From contig JANTQA010000047.1 in assembly GCA_027625915.1 (NCBI GenBank), forward strand, positions 15,810,001 through 15,874,000: a stretch of 64,000 nt of DNA, given 5' to 3'. The notes below the pieces were generated by a model. The model was not told the DNA's origin. It made no database searches and was given only the letters and a program-made list of their open reading frames with translations. Positions 36,674 to 49,295 of the stretch are shown here, piece by piece (positions within the stretch are counted from its first letter, which is position 1; each line of letters starts with the position of its first letter). Position numbers and translations under genes: made by a program. This stretch comes from Anaeramoeba flamelloides (Eukaryota; Metamonada; Anaeramoebidae).

Positions 36674-37159
36674 TAAAGTAGTGAAAAAAATACTAGAAAT
36701 GAAAATAATACCAGACAAGATTTTTAATTGTGAATATTAGTAAAATTGATGTCTAATTTCTTTTATTTTCAATCAAATCCTTTTTATAAATAACCAAATT
36801 TTTTATTAACCGAGTAATAAACCTACCTAAATTTCATCAAAGTAAGGTCTCTCTATAATACTCAAGTAATTTCTTGCTAGAACAAGTAGATCAACTTTTT
36901 TTGAAAAATAATCGAGTTTTATAGAGGTTTACTAGAGTTTGGAACATCATAATTTTTATTCTTGTTTTTTGACTGATTGAATAATATTTTGAACATTTGT
37001 AATTTAATTTGTGATCACACTAATAGATAGTTGATTTAAAATTTTGAAAGTTTATTTGATTGGTAAATAAAAGGAATAACAGAACAATTTTCTTAATATA
37101 AGCAATTCAAAATCTTGTCAGGTATTATTTTCATTTCCAGTATTTTTTTCCCTACTGTA
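36674..37159. mobile_element. MITE family E copy
   Basis: About 486 bp with inverted ends: left GTAGTGAAAAAAATACTAG then AAATGAAAATAATACC, right GGTATTATTTTCATTTCCAG then TATTTTTTTCCCTACTGTA. Internal landmarks AATAAACCTACC(T/C)AA, ACTCAAGTAATT and AAGTAGATCAA recur at 52084-52560 and 61975-62216. Confidence 0.65.
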
Positions 37160-40100
37160 CACAAAATCTCATAACAGCACTTATCATTAGTAAGTCATTG
37201 TAGTCATGTTTTATTTTTAAAATTGGGATGACTTCAGACTCTATTTGGGGAAAGTTAATCAAAATATTAGTATTTTGGAAATAAAATATTTGAAAAAATG
37301 GACTTTTTAATTAATCCCACAAAAAGAGTATCAAGTTAAAATAGCTTTAGAAGAACATTATATTTGTTAATAACACAAATCATCTCAATGTTCTCCGAGA
37401 GTTTCTTATACTTTGATTTTTCTCAAAAAACAAAAAACTCAATTTTACCTCATGTTTTTCTCCATTTTTAAAATAAAATATATCGAAAAGTTAAACAGTC
37501 TCAAATAATTGGTGGCAAGAGATCAAGCAATAAAGTTCTAGTTCGATCAATAAAAAAGTCAATCCTGTTTGTTATTTCATTTTCAAATAATTATACTTTC
37601 TATTTATCTCACAAATTATGTTTGACAAATAAACTGGAATTTATAAAGAGAAAAGGATCAACAGCTATTTATCCAATGTTAAAGATCTCTTCTTCTGCCT
37701 GATTCGTTTGTTAATATTTTTTGCAAATTTTCTTCAGACTTTGCTATCACTATTATTTTCCAATTAAAAAAAAGAAAATTGATATTTTAAGAATTTTTAC
37801 TAATTTATTGGTTGAAAAATACCAAAAGATCTTCAAAAAAACAATTAGAAATGATTGTTTAATGTTTTAACTTAACTCCCTTATTTAACTCTATGATACA
37901 ATTTCGAGTTGATAATTGGATTTTAATAGTAATAAATGAATAAAGTTTTTCGAAATTGAAATAAAAATTTTCATTTATTAAGTGGAAAAAAATCTGTTTT
38001 AATTTTATTCAAAAATTTTACCTGATTTTCCATTGTTACGAATTACTACCTATTGGAATTGCTTACTCAGTTCCTAATGGATTTTTAAAAAAATGTTAAA
38101 TACTGAAGATCGATACCTTTCTAAAAACTGTCTAAGGATTGTGAAATACTGTCTCTTCTTTGGCTTCAAAACCAAAAAGTTTTTCAGTGTATTGTGTGTT
38201 TAAATAATAAATTCATAGTTTTCCATTGGTCTTTGAAATCTCAAATGCTAAGGGAAATTTTTAAAATTTAGAAGGTTGTCTAAGCGAATTGTTATTCACT
38301 CCCATTTAAATTATGAAGGACTGCGCATCGAAATATTCTCTAATTTTGGATCATTAAAATCTTTTTAATTCGTTTTCTGTTTATTTTTGAAATGAAAAAT
38401 TCAGAGAAGAAATTTTAGATTGGTAAACCCTTACTAAGAAGCTTGGGTGTGAAAAAGAAAAATAATCGAGTTTTTTTAGGCGAAAAAAGAACCATAATTC
38501 CAAATACTCTCTATAAACAACTCTAACTTTTAAAGATGTCATGTCGAAGTCTTTTAACCATTGAATTACTTGGATGGTTGAATTGTATCCACAAATCAAA
38601 ATAACCACTGGAAAGGAGTTGAGACATTCTCTTTGTATTTATATTGTTCTTTATATTTTTTCTTGGATTGAAGTCCTCAAGAACACTTTCAAGGGTAAAT
38701 TTTACTCTATTTGTCTTTTGTATAAAATATCAATTACCGAATTCCTGAACATTTGACTTTTTTTTATTGTGTCAATTTTTTTTGTTTGTATTATTTTCCC
38801 AAAAACAGAATTATAAGTTCTGAGATAAAAATTGGATTGAGGTTTTTTGGAATTTTGTGGAATTTTCCATCCAAGGATCTAAATGAAAATAAAATTTCCA
38901 AAAATTATTCAAAACTTGAATTATTCCAAAAAAAAATTATAAAGTTAAGTTAATAAAAGAAAATTTTATTTCAAGAAAATTGGGATTTTTTGTATTCTAT
39001 TCAATGCCAAATACCTTTTTATGCTTTTCTCAAATTCTTGTTAATCAAGAAAATGTTAAAAAAATAATTCCAAAATTTTTACTTTTTTGTCTTAAATTTT
39101 GATGTATATAAACCATTTTTAGAACCCTATCAACTTAACCAACAGACTAATAGTAGAGTATAGAATTTTATTAGCATTGTGCAAGGGTTCTAAAAATAAC
39201 TTTGAAGGAAAATTTTTTTAAAAAGTTGAATTTTCCCAACCATCTTTTTCATTTTTTAAGAAAAGGACTGACAAATTTCCGAAAAATATTTCTTTTTTTC
39301 CTTCTTAGATCTTCCTGAAGAAAAATTTGTAAGATTCCTGATCCACTAAATACTGTTTTGAACTCATAGTGGTTTATATTTCAATTACAAATATGGTTCT
39401 TCAAAATTGATTGATTTTCATTTTTTATTTCGATTCTGCAAAATTCTAACATAGTTAGGATTTTGGGTTACCCCAAGAAATACCCCAATATATGTAGTAA
39501 AAAAAAGGGGGGGGGACTAGATATACATTGAGAAACAAACTTCTCGCTAACATATCCAAAAATTGCTTTATTAATATTTTCAGTTTTTTTATTAAATTTA
39601 TTATTTTTCAAAGAACTATAAAACTTATCCGTCTCCGAGTGAAGGTGTTTATGGTCAAAAAAAAAAAAAACAAGGTGTATATAATAGCAAAAAAAAAACA
39701 ATGTATTCATTGAATAAAAATGTTTGGGGTTTTTTTTTTTTGTTTTTTGATTTCTTTATAATTATTTTCGATTTTTGAATTGCTTTTTCTTCTTCAATCA
39801 TTATTATACAATTATTAAAATGAATTGTATTGAAATGGTAACCCCAAGTTCGTTGACCACAAACTTCTCTCATCAGAGACTATAGAAAAGTTTCTAGTTT
39901 TTCGAAAAATGATGTATATAATAAAAAAATCATAAAACTCAGATAAATCACTTATTGCAAATGTGTATTTTGCATGAAATGTTTCATAAATAAAATTTCA
40001 GTTGATTTTTATTTATTAATTCTAAAAATCTTTATTTCCTTTAGTAATCAAAACAACCCATTCACTTAAAAATCTTTAACAAATCAAATTAAGATCACAA

Positions 40101-41334
40101 ATTACATGTTATTTGATGTGATCTCATCAATAATTAAAAAAAGTACAAGAAAATGGAAATTAAAATTTTTTTTCATTTATAAAACAAATACAAGTAAAAA
40201 TTAACAAGATGACTGAGCTCAATAAAACTGAAAAAAAACAAAAGTTTTCGTAACTAGATTAAAAAATACAAATTATGGAGACAATTTATATCTGCGTTAA
40301 TTGAACTTTCCAAGAAAATTAAATTTCGAAAAGTTGAATTTCTGAACAACTTATTCCTATTTGATTATTTTTCAAGTCAAAGTAATTTGAATTTTTACAA
40401 CACCAAGAATCACTTGTTTATTTTTAGCAATATGATGCTCAAATAATGTGATTCTAAAATTTGACAGAGTATTATTGCCCATCTCCCAATTGAAAAAAGT
40501 TCTTACATTTTTGTTTGATTTTTTTTTCCCATTTTAAGAATTCTAAAATACAATCTAAAACAATTTTGAAAAATTGTCAGTAGAATGGTTTTTCCTTACC
40601 TTTATTGATAAGGAATATACAACCAAAGTATTTTTATTTCAAAAAGAATAATTCTCCTAAAATCTATTGTTGACGAATATATCAAATAGGAAGATCAAAC
40701 TAAGGATTAAAAATTCTCTTTTGGTGAGAATGATCCTTTTCAATCAAGGGGAATTTCGATCAAAGATCATTTACTTTTTTTTTTTGTTTAGATAAAGACA
40801 AAAAGAATGCAAAATTCAACTTTATTATGAGTTTATGGATTTTGGTAAAATGTGTTTTATTATTGAGATGAAAATTGTCCATAAGATTTTTCATTTGGGA
40901 TATGTTAACTTTCTTTGACAAAAAAAAAATATTAAAGACAAACCCTAATATAATTCAAGTTTTGAAGATTTCCTTTCATGGGCTATTTTACCACTACCCA
41001 AGTATTTAATTCATTATTTAGGATCCACTTATTTTTATTTCGAAAAAACAATTTTTATTGATAACAAATAGTTCCTATACTTACATCTTTCTCTTAGTCT
41101 GATCAAATAACACCGAACTCAATCATAGAAACAAGAGTTACCAAGAATTGTGTTACTTGAGTTAAAAAAAGCTTTTCAATTCAATAATTTTGATTTAACT
41201 TTTAATGTTCGTTTAATTTTTTTTTAAAAGTATGTGATGATTCCAAAAAAGAAACAAAAATTGTGAAGCCTTTTCGCTTCAACGATCGAGAATTTTTGAT
41301 CTTCTTAATTTCGTAAAAAATTTTAAGAACTTTT
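37160..41334. repeat. Repeat-derived intergenic DNA including repeat G copy 2
   Basis: About 38260-39340 is colinear with repeat G copy 1 (20140-21720) but lacks the MITE B insertion. G9 run at 39507-39515. Short frames at 38574, 38753 and 39468-39873 have no motif and overlap the repeat or T runs; I do not call them. The rest (39900-41330) is AT-rich with nothing recognised. Confidence 0.45.
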
Positions 41335-41506
41335 GATACTGGTATTTGAATTCTAAATGGGAAAGAATTTTCACTTCCTTTTCCATATTTTTTTTTTATA
41401 AATATAGTTCTTAAAGAAAGAGGTTCTCTATCTATGTTCTCTTAAAAAAGAGAAATTAAAAATGAAGTGAAAAAAAATCCCATTTATTATTCAAATACCA
41501 GTATTG
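41335..41506. repeat. Foldback sequence with about 43-bp arms
   Basis: Left arm ATACTGGTATTTGAATTCTA then AATGGG and TTCACTTC; right arm the complement (GAAGTGAAAA, then CCCATTTATT, then CAAATACCAGTAT). The loop of about 85 bases itself contains AAGAGAACATAG-like complementarity. Probably a small MITE; boundaries uncertain. Confidence 0.55.
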
Positions 41507-41974
41507 ATTTATTTATAAACTCGATTTGTGAAAAGAGAATAACAACGTTTCGGAATGCTATTCTTACAATCTACCTACAATTGTACTTTTATTTGCTAAA
41601 AAAGTAAAATTAGGACTTTTTTTCTTGCTTTTTTCAAAAACTTTGATCGACAAAAGTGTAATTTCTGGAAAAATCAAAATTTTGTGAAAAGAAAAAGATC
41701 AATTCCAAAAGGAATTTAGAAAAAGTCTATTTGATATCTGAAGCTTTCAAACTTGTTCAAAATACTAAATATACAAAAGTATAGAAAACTTTGTGTTTAA
41801 CTCAGAACTTTCTTAAAAAATCATTGAAGAGACCTTTTACGTCAACCAAAAACAATAATAAATACTACAAGTTTTTTTTCAAAGCAAAAAGATGAATAAT
41901 TTTTAGAGTTTTTCAAAATGATATTTTCATTTTTTTTTAAAAGAGTTATTTTATAAATTACAATTAAGGAGCAA

Positions 41975-42677
41975 ATGTTACATCAAAATTTTCAACAAGA
42001 ATACGAATTTGGAAAGATTTTGGCCAATTTACAATTTAGTCCTTTAAAATTCCAAACTCAAAAACCATTAGAAAATCTTTTTTTTGTAATCAAACAGATA
42101 ACCCCAAGTGAAATTGATACAAAATTTGACTCCGAACGAAAAGAAACACCCATGGACACATGTACAAAAGAAGAGTTGAAAGAATTTCTTAATTCTAAGC
42201 CGAGGCCGAATTGGATACAGGTAATATTTCTCCTATTTTTACTTTCATTCGAAATTTTAAAAGATTTTATTATCGCTGTATTTTTGATTTTTTTTTATTT
42301 CTTACCTTTTTTTTTTTATTGTTTCTTTAAATTTTGATATTTTAATATCTTTAAATTTTGATACTTTTAATCTCTTTAAATTTTGTGAATAGAGGATAGA
42401 CATGATTCAAAAATTCAACCATAATCTAGTCACAAACTGGCAAGTATTTTGTGATCCAAAGATGTGTAAATGTGGAAACAAAGTGATTCTTGACAAGAAA
42501 TTATTTGAACTATTTGTGGAGTTGACCAAAGGCATTACAAAGGAAACCAATAAGGTAGTGTTTGTAAAGCTATGCCGAAACTCGCAAAGGGGTCTTGTCA
42601 AAATGATGGAAAAGAGAGGTTTCAGGAACAAATCGAACTACCTTAGAACCCAATTAGTGTTTGTAAGAGAGAACTAA
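41975..42677 (+). CDS. Hypothetical Cys-containing protein, 176 residues (2 exons)
   Basis: Exons 41975-42220 and 42393-42677, intron GTAATATTTC to TTTTGTGAATAG (172 bp, phase 0), giving 176 residues that start MLHQNFQQEYEF. Not recognised. What can be seen: a conserved-looking WIQRIDMIQKF segment across the junction; then FCDPKMCKCGNK (about residues 103-114), whose three cysteines could contribute to a metal site but are too few alone for a classical zinc finger; and a basic C-terminus (RNSQRGLVKMMEKRGFRNKS). No signal peptide or membrane segment in the spliced product; the hydrophobic run after residue 82 in the unspliced frame is intron. Base composition and clean splicing support a real gene. 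Confidence 0.7.
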
Positions 42678-43917
42678 AACCTTTGTCTGTTTTTTGAATA
42701 AATCATCTTTTCTGATACTTCGTCCTTACTCTTACTTCTTTTTCTTTTTCTTAATTTTTTTTAAAATTATGAACATATTTTTTTTTTTGTTACTATTTAT
42801 TAAAAAAAGTTCAACATTCATTTTAATTGTGAACCTTATTAAAAATTCAAAATAGGATCAATTAAAAAAAAAAAAAAATTAATAATTTAAGACAAAAGGG
42901 GGAATTCAACACAACAACAGTTTTTTTGGTATTATCTTTTGGTATTGGGTTTTTCTTTGATTAATCTATTATTAAAAATTTAAAGGAAAAATTGACTGTT
43001 TTTGAGATCTCAAAAAAATATAACAACTAATTTTCAATAAAAAAAGAAGATTTCGAAATGTATTTGTTGATTTGATTGGTGATAATATAATGAATTATTA
43101 TTAAAAGTTAATTTTTTCCTTCCTAAGTTTATTTGACTTATCATTTTTAGTAAGGTTTTGAATTAAAAATGGTGTTGAACTTTTTCCAGATTTCACGTTT
43201 TTTCCCAAATGGTTAACCGAGGTTTGCTTTGTTAATATGTTGGGATAAAGTAATCATTTTTTTTTAACCTTTTTTCGATTTTTTTTTACACGGGTATTAA
43301 AGAAGATTGGTAAAAAAAGTGAGACATCACTTTTTTTACTTTTTTTTTTTATTATTATTTTTTCCCTTTATACACTATTCTTTTTGATAATGCTTTATTC
43401 ATTTTTCTTGGCACTCTTTTTTAAATATTTTTTTTTTGTTTAGTATTTTTAAAAAGATTCACAATTTGATAATATATATATATATATATATTGTTTTTTG
43501 AATTCTTATTCAAAAAACTCTAATACAGTTTTAACTTTTTTATTTTTTATGCTTTTTACTTTTTTCAAATTCACTTTTTGAGGGGTATATTATTCCATTT
43601 CAAGTTTGGTCAAATTGGATTTTTTCTTATTTCTGAAGAGTTTCTTGATTATTATTATTGGTATGATAATTTTTAATTTTTTTTAATGGTTGTAGAGGAA
43701 AAATCAAAACGATTGTTTTGTGGATGGTAGTATTTTATTACTGAAATTGAAGAAAATCCAAAATGTTAAAATCACCAAAACTAAATATTGGTTAAAAATT
43801 TGTTGAAAATCCGATTCTAGCCAACATTATAAAGTGAAATTTTTTAACCCCTTAAAACATGTTACAAAAGTCGAAATGGTCTTATGATTATTTTTTTTTT
43901 TTTACAAAATACTGATA
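42678..43917. other. AT-rich intergenic DNA
   Basis: Includes a (TA)n run at about 43472-43491. No gene supported. Confidence 0.5.
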
Positions 43918-44063
43918 CAGCCGTTCCAAGGCTACCATAAAATTTTAAATAAAACAAAATTGAGTTTCCTATTCTTATTTTCTATTTTCAAAAAATTCCG
44001 AAATAAGAATAGAAAACTCAATTGTGTTTTATTTCAAATTTTATGGTAGACTTGGAATGACTG
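43918..44063. mobile_element. Short foldback MITE, TA-flanked
   Basis: 146 bp: TA-CAGCCGTTCCAAGGCTACC at the left, complementary to GGTAGACTTGGAATGACTG-TA at the right. The arms continue through ATAAAATTT...AATAAAACA and CTATTCTTATTT, leaving only about 20 bases of loop. A near-perfect hairpin. TA flanks suggest Tc1/mariner-type mobilisation (inference). Confidence 0.75.
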
Positions 44064-45912
44064 TAAAAATTTCCTAGAATACTATCTAAACTGCCCAGGC
44101 ATACTCTGATATACTATAAAGTAACCTAGCACACCTTAACCTACCCGGAAAATGGGTTTTAAATGTTTAGAGTCATTATATTTCAATTGATGTAGTATTT
44201 TGAAAAAATTTAGAATTTGACCAAATTTGAAAAGGAATAATTTTCTTTTTTGAGTTGTTAACTCCGGAATATATATATATATAAGTGTGCGCGTGTGTGT
44301 GGGGGGGGGGGTCAGGGCTAACCTTTTGATATGTGGTTGTTTAAAAAGATATCTTCCTATTTGTGGATTAGCTGATCAATCTTGAAAATTTTCAATTGTT
44401 TTATTTATTAACAGGCTAGTATCTTTGACAAAGTTGTTTACAATCAAAATACAATCTTATTAGATATTTTCACTTTAGTGATAGATTATTCAAATTCTTC
44501 TAAAATAACCATTTAGTCAAAGAAGGCCAAAATAAGATCTCTTCAATTAAAAAGTCGTTTAACAAATAAAAAATACCCAAAATTTCGAAAAAAAAGTTCA
44601 GGTGAAAAAATTTTTTAAAGTAGAGTTATCAATATATCGGTTTTAGGGCTGTAAAATATCTTCCTGGGGGTTGTTTCAAAATCTAGATTAGTTACGAAAA
44701 AAATTTTATTTTTGTAAAACATTAAAAAATTATATCAGAAGATATTTTTTACAGATTATTTCTACTAGCCGGTGATTTCTTATAAAAGAATCTAACTTAA
44801 TAGAAAGACAATTAAAATGGTTGTTGTTGTATTTTTTGTTCAGACTATTAAGATTGGAGGATATTAAAAAATTGTTAAAATAGTTACTACGGTATATTCT
44901 AATTATTATTTTTAATAGAATAAAATACTTATTTTTTGGTTTTTATCTTTGTATTTTGGAAAAATAATTTAATAAAAATAATCAAATTAACATTTCCAAG
45001 GTGGATTTCATAAACAATGGATGTTTTATTGATTCGGTAATATCGTTAATAGATTTTTTAGAGTTGTTTTAATCTAGAAGAATTGAAATGATTTTCTTAC
45101 AAAGACTTGATATTTGAATTGTAGAATACTGTTTGACTACATTGTGTTCTTATAAAGGGTTTTTTTATTTTGGCGCGGGGGGGGGGGTTCAATTGGTTAA
45201 AGTTGTTGTTTAAGGTTCCTATTAAAATTAAGGTGCTAAAATCTTATTTTTTTGGCTAGTTTTCATTACATCGCAATAATGGCAATTTTTTTTTTTTTGA
45301 CAATTTCGGATAAAAAGTATCAAAGGGGAAATTTTTTTAAATAAATCTTAATTATGAAACAGTGGTAAATGTTATCAATAATTATTTATTTGTAATTGTA
45401 TATATATATATATCCATTTTCATATAAATATTAAGTTAAAAAAAAAAAAAAAAACAAATAGATTGGATTAGAATTAAAATATAATATAAAAGAACAAATG
45501 AAACCAAAATGTAAAAATATGTAGGGATCTAAATTGAATTATAATTATTTGCATTCGTAAAAGTAAAATTGGATTTTTTTGAATTTTTTGTTACTTTGGT
45601 TTTTCTATTCCTGTGAAAATGGCTTTAAATTTTTACCAATCAGTATTAATCGTGATTGATAAAGTTTCCATTCTACATTTCTTTATCGATCGGGGAACAA
45701 TCCTGAAAAAAAAAATGAGAAATTTTACTTTTTAAATCATCTTAAGGGGGTAGCCACAGTAAAGGAAAATTTTTCACTTTTTTGCAATTTTGAAAAGGGT
45801 CAGAAAATAAGAATTTTTACAGTGGATGTAGACGCTCATTGATTTTTATTATTTAAAGTACTTCATTCGTTATATTTTTTAATAATTTTTTTCAAACTCT
45901 CAAAGAAATTTA
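44064..45912. other. AT-rich intergenic DNA with two poly(G) tracts
   Basis: Microsatellite (TA)n-(GT)n running into 11 G at about 44270-44311, and GCGCG followed by 11 G at about 45173-45187. A (TA)n run at 45400-45412. No gene supported. Confidence 0.5.
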
Positions 45913-46001
45913 CACAATAGAATGTTGAGTTTAATTGTTTAAAATAGTGTTTTGAATGTTGAATGACTTAACTTTTGCCATTATCTCAACATTCTATTGT
46001 G
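45913..46001. repeat. Perfect 17-bp inverted repeat, 89-bp foldback
   Basis: CACAATAGAATGTTGAG (45913-45929) and its exact complement at 45985-46001. Likely a very short MITE or solo foldback; no target duplication that I can define. Confidence 0.6.
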
Positions 46002-46362
46002 GTATTTAATTTTTTCATTTTTTATTTTTTCATCATTTTTGATATTTTTTTAATTATGACGACAAAAAACAATCAGAAATTTTTTTATCAGTTGCATTTG
46101 AGATTAATGAATTTTGTTTAAAAAGAACATCAACATTACAGTCAAGAGAATCACAAAAGGAAATAAGAACGGGACTTAAAGAACTAGATGGATTCCAAAA
46201 AATAATAATTATCCCAATAAAATAGTTGTAGGAGTCTAAATAGTTGGATTTGGTGGAATTGGAGATGTGGATATGATTATATTTTATCAAAGTTTAAACC
46301 AAAAAATTTCTAGAAGTTTTATTCTAAGAATCTAAAATTATTTTCTCACAAAAAAAAACAAA

Positions 46363-46898
46363 ATAAACCTCATTCCAAAAATTTGGACACCTCTAAAATC
46401 AAATATAGGCTAACTAAATTTCAATTTATTATATTTTTCCAAACGTGATATAAAATACCGTTTAAGAAATATAGTATTAATGTTTTTATAAGTAATCAAT
46501 CCCATCCAAATAAAAGCAAACAGTATAAAACAAAAAAATCAAAACACATGTGTCCAAAATTATGAAACAAGCTGAAATGAAGGAGTATTGGTAAATTTGT
46601 TAAAATTACACGAACAATTGTTGATCGATTAAAATGATAAGATAAATTGGACCAATTGTATATGATTTTTCAATTTAAGAAACTCAACACTAACATTCTA
46701 TCAACCATCGAAAAAAATTACAGATCTAACAAAACACATTTCCGAACTCTAAAAAAACGAAATGAAAACAAAAACAAAAAAGCTAAAAAATGAAAAAGTT
46801 TGTAAAATCAAATAATTTCCAAATTGAATTGGTAAAGTGTGGTATTACTATTCTTTTGAATGTTTTATCTGTATCCAAATAATTGGAAATAAGTTTAT
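46363..46898. mobile_element. MITE family D copy
   Basis: Left end AAACCTCATTCCAAAAATTT then GGACACC, right end TATCCAAATAATTGGAAATA. Internal landmarks match the copies at 9611 and 54104 (CGAACAATTGTTGATCGATT, CAACACTAACATTCTATC, AATGAAAAAGTTTGTAAAAT). Confidence 0.65.
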
Positions 46899-48989
46899 TT
46901 AAGGGGTTAGTCTTCTATGACAACAAGGCAAAATTTTAAAATATGTTATTGGTGGTATTCTCTACTTTCGTATTTTGTAGATCCCAAGTGTCAAAAAATT
47001 ATGATCGACTAAGAAAGCCATAAATGAAAATTAGTTTAGTGAGATCAATTTTTTTTTTCCTTTTTTATCGATAAAGAAAACCATTAAATTCATTTTATTT
47101 CTCACAATTTAACAAGTTTTTACCCTGTTTATTATCATTTTGATCATTATTATACTATAACATTTCTTTGTTACCAGTAATATTAATATAAAGATTTTTG
47201 TTCTTTTTTGAGATAAAACTTTTGGTTAACCAAAAAATTAATATATTTAACGGATTAAAAAATAATTGTATTTTTTTAAGTATAGTAGTTATAATAATCA
47301 AATTTTTGTGGTCATTTAAAAATTTTACTCAGAAATTTTGTTTTTGTTTTAAGATGAAAGTCGATTTTTCAAAATAAAATTTTCTTGAAGATATTTGGGA
47401 ATTAGTTAATTTTATCCTCAAAATTCAAAATCATTTTTTTTCTGCCAAAAATAATTTGAATTGTTATAAGAATTCTTGTGAATAAGGATAAACAATTTGT
47501 TAAAAAAATTTTTCAAAATTGAAAATTTTTTTGTAATTTTTTTTCATTTTGTGAAAACCAAAAAACAACTTTTTCAAAACATTAAAGAAAAAAAAATTTT
47601 TTCATAATAGATCTCAATTTAATTGATAAACTGTAGTCAAGCTTCTACCGAATATTCATTTATTGAATCACTCAAACCACGAATAGTTTTAATGGCTGAG
47701 ATTTGAATTGAAATATTAATCAAAGAAAAAGAAACCAAAATAAAAAATTTGCTTTCGAAATCAATGCTTTCCAACATAAAACGAAAAATATGTTTTCCCA
47801 TTTTCAAGAATCAACTTAATTTTTAAACCAATAATAGGTTACTTTTTTTCGTTTTATATTGGAAAGATGCAAATTTTAAATTTCAAAAAAGAGACTCAAA
47901 CCAATAAATTGTTTAAATGAGGCTAACTCATCCATTTCATAGGTCAAAACACAAATTAAAAAAAAAAATTTTCAAGATCTTGACAAGATTTCATTTTATT
48001 TTCAAAAATGGCTATTCCCTTAAATAAAAAAAAAAAAAATCAAAACTATTTTATCAAAATATTCTCTTTTTTTTATTGTTAAGCATTACTAAAAAAAAAA
48101 TATCAAATAATTGTTAAAAAAATTTTTTCTAGAATCTACGATCACACACACCACGAAAATAAAACACTCTTATTCCATCTACATCAAATTTTTATAATGT
48201 TTTATGGTGTATCTACTCCCTTAATATTGATTTGACAATTTTTTTCCCTTTTATCATTTTTTAGTGGATCATTAACCCCAATTTCCTCATAATTATAATT
48301 TTATCTACTTGAGCAATAAATTTAGGAACCAGATATTTCAGAATTAATAATCCTAGAAAAAGGGATTTATATTTTTCAAGAATTGTGAATTTCAAAATTC
48401 TTTACTTTGAAAAATCATAAAAGTTGTGTTTGATAAAAAAAATAAATTTTCTGGATAATTCAGTTAATTTACAAATTAGAAGATGTTTTTTAAAAAACAT
48501 AATGCCATAACCTGAATAGTTTTTCAAAACCATATTTCGATCCAATCTTAACCCCTTAATTCACTTTTCCTTTTTGTGTCATATATTTATTAAAATATAA
48601 TATCTTTGTCAGTCCAAAAAGAAACTAAAAAACTTTAAATTTATAATGAAACGAGAATAAAATCAAATTGTGATAAAAGATCAAGATTTTTGTGCAAAAA
48701 TTTCTCATAATCAACTGATTTATTCTAATCGATTCGATTCTCCTCAAGGAAGAGTGTTTTGTAAACCTTAATTTCTTGAAAAATAAATAATAAATAAAAA
48801 CAAAAAGACCAAAAAAAGTGAGTAAAATTAAAAATTTTATTGATTAAAGAACCAAAAAAAAAAGAATTATCTTGGTGTAAACCAAAAAAAAAAAAGAAAA
48901 AAAAATAACAAAAACAATGAAATTGTTCAAGATTCATTTAAAATTAAGTTGTTTTAGTTTGAATTAAACCATTATGGAAAGAAGGCAAT
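46899..48989. other. AT-rich intergenic DNA, 3' flank of histone H4
   Basis: No gene supported. I looked downstream of the H4 stop for the metazoan-type histone 3' stem-loop (GGCTCTTTTCAGAGCC-like) and did not see one. Confidence 0.5.
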
Positions 48990-49295
48990 TTAAACACCAT
49001 AACCATAGACAGTTCTTCTTTGTCTTTTCAATGCGTAAACAACATCCAAAACAGTGACAGTTTTTCTTCTGGCGTGTTCTGTGTAGGTGACAGCATCACG
49101 AACAACGTTTTCAAGGAATGCTCTGAGAACGTTTCTTACTTCATCATAGATTGTTGCTGAGATTCTTTTGACACCTCCTCTTCTGGCCAATCTTCGGATA
49201 GCTGGTCGACTGATCCCTTTGACAGATTCAAGAATTGCTTTTCTTCTTTTGGCTCCTCCTTTTCCCATTCCTTTTCCTTTTCCTTTTCCTGACAT
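48990..49295 (-). CDS. Histone H4
   Basis: Core nucleosome histone, 101 residues with no intron (canonical 102-103). The histone fold is well conserved: [50 protein letters not shown] and the C-terminal YGYGV (canonical YGFGG). The tail is altered. It reads [18 protein letters not shown], so Arg3 (the usual symmetric/asymmetric methylation site) is Lys, one glycine is missing and the His18 position of the KRHRK basic patch is deleted. Helix 1-2 residues also differ (ILESVKGIS for VLRDNIQGIT). GC content is far above the surroundings, as expected for a highly expressed gene. Divergent from the H3 gene 1.4 kb away. Confidence 0.98.
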   Translation of the reverse strand: MSGKGKGKGMGKGGAKRRKAILESVKGISRPAIRRLARRGGVKRISATIYDEVRNVLRAFLENVVRDAVTYTEHARRKTVTVLDVVYALKRQRRTVYGYGV

